Shown one piece after another: positions 56,509 through 64,000 of a stretch of DNA of 64,000 nt (within the stretch, counting starts at the first letter, position 1; each line of letters begins with the position of its first letter). The stretch lies in the NCBI RefSeq assembly GCF_013166575.1, contig NZ_JABKKE010000005.1:109981-173980 (forward strand), written 5' to 3'. Under the pieces are notes generated by a model, which made no database searches, was not told the origin of the DNA, and worked only from the letters and a program-made list of their open reading frames with translations. The translations under genes and the position numbers were made by a program. Source of the DNA: Xylanibacter rodentium. GTDB taxonomy: Bacteria > Bacteroidota > Bacteroidia > Bacteroidales > Bacteroidaceae.

Positions 56509-58098
56509 TTATTCTCCGGCAATCTGCGTCTTGGGCCAGTTGACAAGAAAGAGCCGTTCGGTGGCGCGGGTGAAAGCGGTATATAGCCAGTGGATATAGT
56601 CGGGCGTGAGCATGTCGTCGGTCATATATCCTTGGTCTATATATATGTGTGCCCACTGTCCGCCCTGCGCCTTATGGCACGTCACTGCATAGGCAAACTT
56701 CACCTGCATGGCATTGTAATATTTATCCTTCTTGAACATCTTCATACGTTCCGCCTTGCGCGGCACATCGGCATAGTCGGCCATGACGGCTGAGAAAAGC
56801 CGTTCGTTCTGCTCGCGTGTCAGCGCCGGTGCATCGGTAGTCAGTGTGTCGAGAATGACAGTCTCCGTCAGTTCGTAGTCATCATAATCAGGAAACAGAA
56901 GAGTGACATCGGCAAAGCGGAAGCCGTGCATCTCGTGGATATTACGCACGCGACGGACACTGGCGCGGTCACCGTTGGCGATGAAAAATGAAGAATCTTC
57001 TTTGAATGAAGAATTTGCCCCAGCTATTCCAGATGATGACAATGAGCCATCAAAGGCTGTACACGATTCCGCAGCCCCCGATGAATTTTCGGGACGATAA
57101 TCAGGAACAGCGGCAGCAAATTCTTCATTCTTCATTCTTAATTTTTCATTTTTATTGCATTCTTCATTCTCAAAGTATTTGTTCTTCACCACCATCAGCA
57201 TATCGCCCGAACACAATTCCTCCTCGCGTCCGAGCACCATAGCTCGTATGCCGCGGTTGTAAACGTTGGCACGCTTGTTGCTTCGCGTGATAACCATTGT
57301 CTCATTCTGGCCCACACGGCTGTAGCTCGTGGCAAGCGACTCTATCAGCTCGTCACCCGGCACCACACGGATGTCGGCAAAGCCACTCAAACGTACCTCC
57401 GGCAACTTCGTCAACTCGTCGTGCGTTATCATGCGGCGTATCATTGTGGCATTCCACAGTATGCCCGATTCTCCCGACTGACGTAACACCTCGTTAAGAT
57501 CAGCCTCATAGACCGTCATCCCGTAGCCGCCGAGCACCTCGGCCGACAGCGCCGGACTCTCCTCCTCGCCCACCGGCGGCAGCTGCGCACGATCACCGAT
57601 GAGCATCAGCCGGCAGTTGCGCCCGCTGTACACATATTCTATAAGGTCGTCGAGCAGACGCCCCGTACCGAACGACAGCATTTCCGAGCCGCGCCCGCTG
57701 TCGGAAATCATCGACGCCTCATCGACGATAAACAGCGTGTCGGAATGTTTGTTGAAGTTAAGGCCGAAATCCGCGCCCGCCTCGTCCATCGACTTCTGCC
57801 GGTAGATGCTGCGGTGAATGGTGTATGCGGCATGGCCCGCCCCGATCGAAAACACCTTGGCCGCGCGGCCAGTAGGAGCAAGCAGCACCATGCGCTGATG
57901 CAGTCCCGCGAGAGCCTTCACCATTGCGCCGGCCAGCGTGGTCTTGCCCGTACCGGCCGAACCGCGCAGTATCATGGCCACCCTGTCGTCCCTGTCAATC
58001 AAGAAACGGCAGAATGTGCCGATGGCTGCGGCCTGCTCTGCCGTAGGCGCAAAACCGAAGGCCTGAAGTATCTGATATGTAAGTTCGTCTGCAATCAT
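56509..58098 (-). CDS. RecD-like superfamily 1 helicase with repeat-derived insertion
   Basis: The 529-residue helicase has an N-terminal TAEQAAAIGTFCRFL (Q-motif-like), Walker A GSAGTGKTT (46-54), the motif Ia region VLLAPTGRAAKVFS, Walker B LFIVDEASMIS (122-132), motif III LMLIGDRAQLPPVG, and the C-terminal VKFAYAVTCHKAQGGQW and YTAFTRATERLFLV. It resembles RecD2/TraA-type helicases and likely unwinds DNA in repair. Residues about 311-370 are a low-complexity segment (KNEKLRMKNEEF, ANSSFKEDSSFF) encoded by a repeat, inserted in frame. An out-of-gene copy of its 5' end lies at 58789-58900. Confidence 0.9.
   Translation of the reverse strand: MIADELTYQILQAFGFAPTAEQAAAIGTFCRFLIDRDDRVAMILRGSAGTGKTTLAGAMVKALAGLHQRMVLLAPTGRAAKVFSIGAGHAAYTIHRSIYRQKSMDEAGADFGLNFNKHSDTLFIVDEASMISDSGRGSEMLSFGTGRLLDDLIEYVYSGRNCRLMLIGDRAQLPPVGEEESPALSAEVLGGYGMTVYEADLNEVLRQSGESGILWNATMIRRMITHDELTKLPEVRLSGFADIRVVPGDELIESLATSYSRVGQNETMVITRSNKRANVYNRGIRAMVLGREEELCSGDMLMVVKNKYFENEECNKNEKLRMKNEEFAAAVPDYRPENSSGAAESCTAFDGSLSSSGIAGANSSFKEDSSFFIANGDRASVRRVRNIHEMHGFRFADVTLLFPDYDDYELTETVILDTLTTDAPALTREQNERLFSAVMADYADVPRKAERMKMFKKDKYYNAMQVKFAYAVTCHKAQGGQWAHIYIDQGYMTDDMLTPDYIHWLYTAFTRATERLFLVNWPKTQIAGE
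56981..57149. repeat. Inverted-repeat element inserted in frame in the helicase gene
   Basis: The arms ATGAAAAATGAAGAAT...GAATGAAGAATTTGCC (56981-57019) and its approximate complement GGCAGCAAATTCTTC...TTTTTCAT (57112-57149) enclose about 90 bp. The insert in the protein is about 60 residues, so length is close to a multiple of three and no stop is created. Motifs such as ATTCTTCATTCTTAATTTT look like dispersed intergenic repeats, not like helicase sequence. Confidence 0.7.
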
Positions 58099-58196
58099 TC
58101 AAATTGCAAACTTACAAAAAATCTTTTGTATTACCGATGGCTTTGTAAGTTTTTAACGGCATAATCCTTTTATTACTCACGCGAACCATGCTCCAA

Positions 58197-58731
58197 ATCG
58201 GTTTATCCTGTGCGCTCAACATCCCCTTTGGAGGGATTATAGGTTGCCACCCCTCCCCTTTGGTGGAGGTTGAGAGAGTGCCTTGATTTATTCTTACAAA
58301 TCACTTCGTCGCTCATCACAAAATCGCGTTTTGCCGCCGAGAGCCCGAAAAACGCGATTTTTAGGTAAAACAGGACACTCTGATAATTAGCGAGTTACGT
58401 GCATTACATCACAATAGCGCCATGTAAGAAAAGCAGAGAGGCCCTCCCGAGATTGCCGTAAGGGCCTCCCGGCATTGCGACGAGGCCGTCGCGGGAAGAC
58501 GAAACGGCCGTAACGGGAACCTCGGGAGGCCCTTACGGCAAGAAAACCATGTAAGAAATGCGTGTAAAGAAAGCAGAGAGGGCCTTACAGTTTTTCCAGA
58601 ATGAGAGAAAATATGTGCGAAAAATTAAGAAAAGAATGGACATAAGTGGTCCCTCCCGACCTCCCCTAAGGGGTGATCGACCCCCTATAATCCCCCAAAG
58701 GGGGATATTGAGCGCACAGGGTAAACCAATA
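58197..58731. repeat. Composite intergenic repeat with inverted ends and GGCC core
   Basis: The ends are inverted copies: CCTGTGCGCTCAACATCCCC at left (58207-58226), and GGGGGATATTGAGCGCACAGGG at right, extending about 85 bp each. The centre holds the palindrome GCCGTAAGGGCCTCCCGG (58455-58472) with its complement CTCGGGAGGCCCTTACGGC (58522-58540), and TGTAAGAAA...GCAGAGAGG repeated in tandem (58428 and 58550). It is non-coding; an 80-codon reverse frame across it is an artefact. With 58099-58196 it fills most of the gap upstream of the helicase. Confidence 0.7.
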
Positions 58732-58788
58732 TAACGCAAATTGAGACAAATTCGCAATAGCCTATATATTCTCACGCGCGTTTGTTCT

Positions 58789-58900
58789 GTATCATGGCCA
58801 CCCTGTAGTCCCTGTCAATCAAGAAACGGCAGAACATGCCTATGGCCACCGTTTGCTCGACTGTAGGCTCAAATCCGAAGGCCCGAAGTATCTGATATGT
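58789..58900 (-). pseudogene. Diverged fragment copying the helicase gene 5' end
   Basis: These 112 bp align without gaps to 57969-58080 in the helicase gene, with about 15 differences by eye (87 percent). Read in the helicase frame it gives TYQILRAFGFEPTVEQTVAI and continues to DRDYRVAMIQ, about 30 of 38 residues matching. It has no start codon or downstream continuation, so it is a remnant, separated from the gene by the composite repeat. Confidence 0.8.
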
Positions 58901-58930
58901 TTCTATGGCTTAAAGCGAACCGAATTTATT

Positions 58931-61900
58931 TTATCCATCCATTTTTAGTGAAGTTGTTTTTATAAATTGAGATGGCGACATTCCGTATACATCCTTAAAA
59001 CAGTTACGGAAATATCCTACATCATTGAATCCACACGAATAAGCCGCTTCTGACACATTACATCCGTCTTTAAGCAATTCATACCCCCGTTTCAATTTGA
59101 TTTTACGAATAAATTCATTGCCAGACATGCCTGTCAACCCTTTTATTTTCCTATAAAGGGTGGAATGACTCATGTTAAGAGACTTTTGCATATAGGTCAT
59201 ATCAAGTTCTGACAAAGTCAGATTGTCCTCCACAATCTTTGTGAATTTTTGAATAAACTCTTCATCAAGTTTACTGAGCCTTAATGCCTGCGAGTATGTT
59301 TTTACTTCCTGCGTCTCGGCAATGACAGTTTCTGGACCGGAATTAGTACCATTCGCATTCGCCGAAATGATTGAGGCAAGCAACTTTCTTGATTCAAGAA
59401 TATTGTTTATCCTGCTTATTAGCAGCCTTGCACTAAACGGTTTTGTAAGATAGGAATCCGCTCCAGTTTCATATCCAGCCTCTTTATCCTGTATTGAATC
59501 TTTGGCAGTCAGGAGTATAACGGGAATATGACTTGTACTTATATCGTCTTTGATTAACTTGCATAATTCCATACCATCCATCACAGGCATCATTATATCA
59601 CTTATAATAACATCCGGAATATGTTTTCTGGCGAGCACAATTCCTTCCTTTCCGTTTGTTGCTGTCAGTATACGATATTTCGATTGTAACGAATCGTCAA
59701 TATATTCCCGTATGCCCTCATCGTCTTCCACGACAAGAATCACCGGCTGCTTGTCTGATGTTTCATCAGCCTGCGTATCTTCAGATTCCGCTATCGGCTT
59801 ATTGGTGTTTTCCTTATGCAAAGCTGTCGGATAAGTATTGTCTACCTTCAATCTGAATGTAAAGACTGTGCCTTTTCCTACTTTACTGTCAACCGACAAA
59901 GTTCCCTCATGCAAATCAGACAATGCTCTTACCAATGCAAGCCCAATGCCAGTACCGGATGCCTGATGTTTGCCTACGACTTGGTAATACCTATCGAAAA
60001 TATGAGGCAACGACTTCTCTTCAATACCATAGCCGGTATCAGAAACTGCGATTTCTACAAAATCTTCACCGTTAATGCTAACGTTTTTAGTACTAAGAGA
60101 AATAGAACCTTCGGGAGTGTATTTGACAGCATTGCTCAAAAGATTATTCAAGATTGTGTGAATAATATCACTGTCAAAATATATATCCGGAATATTATTG
60201 TCAATATTCAGTTCGATTGAGACTCTTTCATTATGTCCCAGTTCCTTGTATCTCAATCCTATTTCAGTCACAATAGGCACAATCTGACCTTTGGCGACAG
60301 ACAATCGTCTGTTTTGCGTCTCGGTTTTGCGAAATTCAAGAATCTGATTGATAAGATTCAGAAGACGGCAAGCACTTGAATGAATCGTTTTGATCCTCTT
60401 TTTATAAACATCCGGGAGTTGTCTGTCAGCAACAAGGTCTTCCAATGGTCCAAGTATAAGAGTCAAAGGTGTACGGAGTTCATGCGTGATATTGGTATAG
60501 AAGCGCAGACGCTCGTTGTTCAATTGCTGTTCATCAACGCTTTTACGACGCTCCATTTCCAAAGAGCTCTTCAGCAACAGCCTGTGCTTATACACACGTA
60601 TTATAATATAGACAATTCCAACGACTACAAACAGATAAAAAAGTTTCGCATACCATGTAAGCCATATCGGTGGAGTCACTATTATTTTCAATGCGGAAAC
60701 ATTGGCATCATTCCAATCTTGATTCCTCAGACGCACCCTTACTTTAAATGTATATGTTCCCGGTGAAAGATTGCGTAATGTCGCCTCATGTTCACGACCC
60801 GCCATTATCCAGCCATAATCAAGGCCTTCTACCATATATGAATATTCGACTACACGGCTTTGTGAATAGTCGGGCACAGAGAATATAATACGGAGAGAGT
60901 TCATGTCGTATGGAATCTTGATTTCATTTTCACCATTCGAGTCTACCATAAAATTCTGCATATTCTCTTTTGGTGTGATGATACTCTGACATTCCACAAT
61001 CCGTACAGGGATTCTTTCTTCTATATCATGGAAATGTTCAGGATTAAACATGCAGATACCATTCAGCGAGCCGAAATAAAGGTTGCCATCAGGAGCTTTA
61101 CATGCTGCCCTATCCATAAAACTGCTATGCGGAAGTCCGTCATGATAATCATAATTCTCTATTTTAGAGTTGTCCTTATTCCACTTGGACAGACCATTAT
61201 TCGTGCTGAACCATATATTACCTTCAGAGTCCTCCTGTAACGCCCGAATATGAATGTCATTAAGCCCTGACTCATAATCATAATTGACTATAGAACGAGG
61301 ATTACCTGTATCCTTTATCCGGCTCAAACCGTCTTGACCGGCCACCCACATCCATCCCCGTGAATCCATATAAAGCTGTTTTACCGCATTCGAGGACAAT
61401 CCATGCGCATTGTCAAGATGAAATTTAACATTTCCCTCTTTATCAAATATAAAAATTCCGTTACCATAAGTGCCAATCCATAACTTTCCTTGCCTATCTA
61501 CTTCAATTCCGTTAGGAATAAGATTGGATATTGCCGCAGATATTTTCTCAAGTTTATAAATTTGTCCTCCGGAATATTCAAATAAGCCTCCTTGCATACC
61601 CAACAATACCTTCCCATCCGGCATTACGGCAAATCTGTTGGCATAATTTCGGTCAATAGATGTACTTATTTGCCTGACATTCCCACTATTGACATCAAGG
61701 ATAAATATGCCGTCCTCAAAAGAACTGAAAAGAATCTCATTATTAATTTTTACCAAAGCACATACATATTTACGAGTACCTTTAAGATAAGTCGAGAGAT
61801 TATAGATTCGCTTTATCTTCCCATTATCAAATAATACTATTTCATTCTCTCCGCCGGCCCATACATTTCCATCATTGTCAGTGTAAATAGACCAGACAGG

Positions 61901-63007
61901 TTTTTCTTTAACACGACCATACTTTGTTGAATAATATGGCAATAGACTAAACGAAGGTTGTGTTCTACTTATAAAATCAAGTCCCTCGCTATAATTACCA
62001 ATCCATATATTGCCGAATGTATCTTGGAAAACACGATGAACATTTACAGATGATATACCGTTACGGTCTCCGTCATATGGAAGCATGGTAAATTTAAGTC
62101 TATCCGAATTGGACAATGACAAATCACGGATATCAAGTATACACACACCGCCAATGTCGCTACCAATCCATAACAAACCGTCTTTAGACTCCATTATCGA
62201 ATAAACATTATGGGCGGTCAAGTCCCCCAAGTCAGAGCTGCCATGTGAGAATGTAGAAAAGTTTTTCGCCCCGGGATTGAAAAGGGCCAATCCGCAATCG
62301 GTACCAAGCCAGATATTTTTATAACGGTCAATAAATATATCTTTTACATTATTACCGGGGAGACTGTTGATGCGACCCGGTTCATGAATGAAATTTTCTA
62401 TTTTTTTCGTCTTAAGATTAACGACACTGAATCCATAATTGGCATGCCCGATATACAATTTGCCTTGTCCGTCATCGGCAATGCTTCTGAATGACATCGG
62501 CAATCCAGGTAAATCTTCTTGACGATATATAGTGTATTTGTTATCGTTAGGATCATAATGCAGAATGAAATCATAATGGTTAACTATATATATACCGCCC
62601 TCGGCAGATCTACAGAAATCGACAACATTTATGCTACCAAGATTTTCCGGCAATTTCAATTTCTCAAATTTCCATGTCTTGCAATCAAGCACATCCAGTC
62701 CTTTTTTAGAGCCTATCCAAAGTTTGTCTAACCTGTCGTCATAAAACAAGGCATTGATTGAATTACCTTTCAATTCAGTGTTACTCTCACTGAATAATTT
62801 GAAATTCTCTCCGTCAAATAGGTTCAGTCCTGCCTCGGTTCCAATCCATATAAATCCGTGTTTGTCCTGTGTTATGTCTGTCACAAAATTGTTCGACAGC
62901 CCATCCCTCAGTCCGATATGCTCGACAACAAGAGGGGAATCAACAGACTCTCCATTCACTGAAATCACACTTATAGCTGTAAGCAATATCAATAAAACGT
63001 ATCTCAT
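58931..63007 (-). CDS. Hybrid two-component system regulator (Reg_prop, HisKA, REC, AraC)
   Basis: This 1358-residue single-protein sensor-regulator (HTCS) normally controls polysaccharide-utilisation loci. In order it has a signal peptide (1-19), about 14 Reg_prop propeller repeats (to about 655, with W[IV]G motifs), a Y_Y_Y domain (about 700-775), and one membrane helix (786-806). The histidine kinase follows, with His842 in THELRTP, N959 region, DTGYGI (990-995) and GTGIGLAL (1018-1025). A receiver has phosphoacceptor Asp1137 and Lys1189, and the C-terminal AraC-type HTH runs about 1255-1350. All catalytic residues are intact. No SusC/SusD or enzyme genes lie next to it within the window. 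Confidence 0.95.
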   Translation of the reverse strand: MRYVLLILLTAISVISVNGESVDSPLVVEHIGLRDGLSNNFVTDITQDKHGFIWIGTEAGLNLFDGENFKLFSESNTELKGNSINALFYDDRLDKLWIGSKKGLDVLDCKTWKFEKLKLPENLGSINVVDFCRSAEGGIYIVNHYDFILHYDPNDNKYTIYRQEDLPGLPMSFRSIADDGQGKLYIGHANYGFSVVNLKTKKIENFIHEPGRINSLPGNNVKDIFIDRYKNIWLGTDCGLALFNPGAKNFSTFSHGSSDLGDLTAHNVYSIMESKDGLLWIGSDIGGVCILDIRDLSLSNSDRLKFTMLPYDGDRNGISSVNVHRVFQDTFGNIWIGNYSEGLDFISRTQPSFSLLPYYSTKYGRVKEKPVWSIYTDNDGNVWAGGENEIVLFDNGKIKRIYNLSTYLKGTRKYVCALVKINNEILFSSFEDGIFILDVNSGNVRQISTSIDRNYANRFAVMPDGKVLLGMQGGLFEYSGGQIYKLEKISAAISNLIPNGIEVDRQGKLWIGTYGNGIFIFDKEGNVKFHLDNAHGLSSNAVKQLYMDSRGWMWVAGQDGLSRIKDTGNPRSIVNYDYESGLNDIHIRALQEDSEGNIWFSTNNGLSKWNKDNSKIENYDYHDGLPHSSFMDRAACKAPDGNLYFGSLNGICMFNPEHFHDIEERIPVRIVECQSIITPKENMQNFMVDSNGENEIKIPYDMNSLRIIFSVPDYSQSRVVEYSYMVEGLDYGWIMAGREHEATLRNLSPGTYTFKVRVRLRNQDWNDANVSALKIIVTPPIWLTWYAKLFYLFVVVGIVYIIIRVYKHRLLLKSSLEMERRKSVDEQQLNNERLRFYTNITHELRTPLTLILGPLEDLVADRQLPDVYKKRIKTIHSSACRLLNLINQILEFRKTETQNRRLSVAKGQIVPIVTEIGLRYKELGHNERVSIELNIDNNIPDIYFDSDIIHTILNNLLSNAVKYTPEGSISLSTKNVSINGEDFVEIAVSDTGYGIEEKSLPHIFDRYYQVVGKHQASGTGIGLALVRALSDLHEGTLSVDSKVGKGTVFTFRLKVDNTYPTALHKENTNKPIAESEDTQADETSDKQPVILVVEDDEGIREYIDDSLQSKYRILTATNGKEGIVLARKHIPDVIISDIMMPVMDGMELCKLIKDDISTSHIPVILLTAKDSIQDKEAGYETGADSYLTKPFSARLLISRINNILESRKLLASIISANANGTNSGPETVIAETQEVKTYSQALRLSKLDEEFIQKFTKIVEDNLTLSELDMTYMQKSLNMSHSTLYRKIKGLTGMSGNEFIRKIKLKRGYELLKDGCNVSEAAYSCGFNDVGYFRNCFKDVYGMSPSQFIKTTSLKMDG

Positions 63008-63034
63008 TGGACTACATGGTTTATTAACACACTA

Positions 63035-63113
63035 CAAATGTACAATAAAATAGTGATATTATATACTGGCAGGATAAAGAAAATGATTTTTCTTTAGAGG
63101 AAAGATACGAAAA
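63035..63113 (-). promoter_or_regulatory. HTCS promoter with the element shared with ksgA
   Basis: TACATTTG on the reverse strand (63035-63042) fits the -7 consensus. At 63064-63113 lies the same upstream sequence as at ksgA (GGCAGGATAAAGA, TTTTTCTTTAGAGGAAAG) at nearly the same spacing to the -7 box. Confidence 0.55.
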
Positions 63114-63618
63114 AAACTATGCTTAACTAACCTAAGACATTAGAATGAACAATTTATCATCTTATTTGAACAATCAGCCCTGATTTTGACTACAAAAACA
63201 CCAAATTATGCCGCCAATGGCCAATGGCAGGGGATTAGACCTAAAAAACATATGAATAGTCCAGTGGAATATTTATCAGCTTTCTGCAACAAAGTTACTA
63301 CAAAAAAGTGAAATGCGGAAAGATATAGTGATAGAATTGAGTTACAGGGTTTTCAGTTGTACTTCCGATTATTCGTGAAGCCATCGCAATCACCGCTGAA
63401 GCCAAATCAGGACGCCGCTACGTTACTTGTCCGTAACCATGCCCGCAAGGGCGACAAACGGACACGGATAGCAAAACAAGGCGTTAAGGATTAGTGAGTT
63501 ACTGACAACCCACGCAACAAATCCGGTCACGGAAAAAGATTGCGCCGTTCCTCCCCGTTTTGCGTACCGGCGACGGACTCTTCACCAACTAATTTTGAAC
63601 CTAAAAAAATTAAAGACG
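63114..63618. other. Spacer before the integrase, possible element end
   Basis: I see no gene in these 500 bp. Base composition shifts from AT-rich to GC-richer near 63370 (GCCCGCAAGGGCG palindrome at about 63449), which may mark the left end of an integrative element. GTAACTTTGTTGC on the reverse strand near 63290 resembles the CTnDOT-type attachment core GTAnnTTTGC but differs in its last base. The exact junction cannot be fixed from one end. Confidence 0.35.
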
Positions 63619-64000
63619 ATGAAGAGTACATTTTCAGTAATCTACTACCTCAAACGTCAGGTAGTGAAAAAGGGCGGGACAGTACCCGTTATGGGACGCA
63701 TCACGGTGGACGGCAGCCAGACGCAGTTCAGTTGCAAACTGACCGTCGATCCCAAGCTGTGGGACACCAAAGGGGGACGTGTCACGGGCAGAAGCTCGGC
63801 TGCACTCGAAACGAACCGTATGCTCGACAAGATGCGTGTGCGCATCAACAAACATTATCAGGAAATCATGGAGCGTGACAACTTCGTCACGGCGGAGAAG
63901 GTCAAGAATGCCTTTCTCGGACTGGAACACCGCTACCACACGCTGATGCAGGTGTTCCGCCAGCACAACGAGGATTACGCCAAGCAGGTGGAGGCTGGCA
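63619..64000 (+). CDS. Tyrosine-type integrase, N-terminal part (cut by window edge)
   Basis: From the ATG the frame stays open to the edge (127 codons). It begins MKSTFSVIYYLKRQVVKKGG and continues with VPVMGRITVDGSQTQFSCKL, WDTKGGRVTGRSSAALETNR and NFVTAEKVKNAFLG. This is the arm-type DNA-binding domain plus the start of the SAM-like core-binding domain of Bacteroides conjugative or mobilisable transposon integrases. The catalytic domain is outside the window. The GC-rich coding differs from the AT-rich HTCS gene, and the gene points away from it, so it probably marks the left end of an integrative element. Confidence 0.85.
   Translation, partial: MKSTFSVIYYLKRQVVKKGGTVPVMGRITVDGSQTQFSCKLTVDPKLWDTKGGRVTGRSSAALETNRMLDKMRVRINKHYQEIMERDNFVTAEKVKNAFLGLEHRYHTLMQVFRQHNEDYAKQVEAG

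Overview
The window looks like a chromosomal segment of a Bacteroidales bacterium, most likely Prevotellaceae or a close relative. Support comes from promoters of the Bacteroidota type (-7 box TAnnTTTG, often immediately followed by C) ahead of many genes, a UpxY-type antiterminator, a BtuB-BtuG cobalamin locus, a hybrid two-component regulator with a Reg_prop sensor, a Bacteroides-type integrase arm domain, and Bacteroidales gene orders (rsfS-ftsH-cdsA, surE-lpxB, parA-parB-DUF5683-mltD-relA/spoT). The genus is inferred, not proven.

Left part (1-11.9 kb): an AT-rich accessory region. It holds a membrane protein cut by the window edge, a DUF2971 protein, glmS, and a tight two-gene unit of a SIR2-fold protein followed by an 860-residue protein with two KaiC/RecA-like domains whose P-loops both look degenerate. 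An orphan UpxY/NusG-like antiterminator with a roughly 340-nt leader lies directly upstream in the same direction. I read this as a candidate anti-phage system under processive antitermination control; it is the most interesting part of the window. A secreted cyclophilin follows, flanked by two copies of a long palindromic repeat, with GGCC palindromes, a twin palindrome at 21-bp spacing and a possible antisense-strand transcript between them.

Middle part (11.9-40 kb): mostly housekeeping. ksgA, a flippase-like membrane protein, pepD, corA with a structured leader and a DUF349 protein are followed by a cobalamin-riboswitch-controlled btuB-btuG-btuF-btuC operon that lacks a btuD ATPase gene. 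Then come tRNA-Gln(CUG), rsfS-ftsH-cdsA, a YitT-family protein, surE-lpxB and the parA-parB-DUF5683-mltD-relA/spoT series, with a secreted pectinesterase 2 nt behind relA/spoT.

Right part (40-64 kb): an AAA/DUF4143 ATPase, an ORF6N regulator, an IS30 and an IS982 element. The IS982 copy has a perfect 7-bp target duplication and splits a RelE-like toxin gene. After these lie a MerR regulator, a GH43-like plus DUF2264 (GH154-like) pair, alaS, a GltD-like protein, an outer-membrane barrel, and a reverse-strand run of dinB, rmuC, an Sfp-type transferase and a RecD-like helicase. The helicase carries an in-frame repeat insertion, and a diverged copy of its 5' end lies upstream beyond a composite repeat. 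The window closes with an orphan hybrid two-component regulator and, facing away from it, the start of an integrase that probably marks an integrative element.
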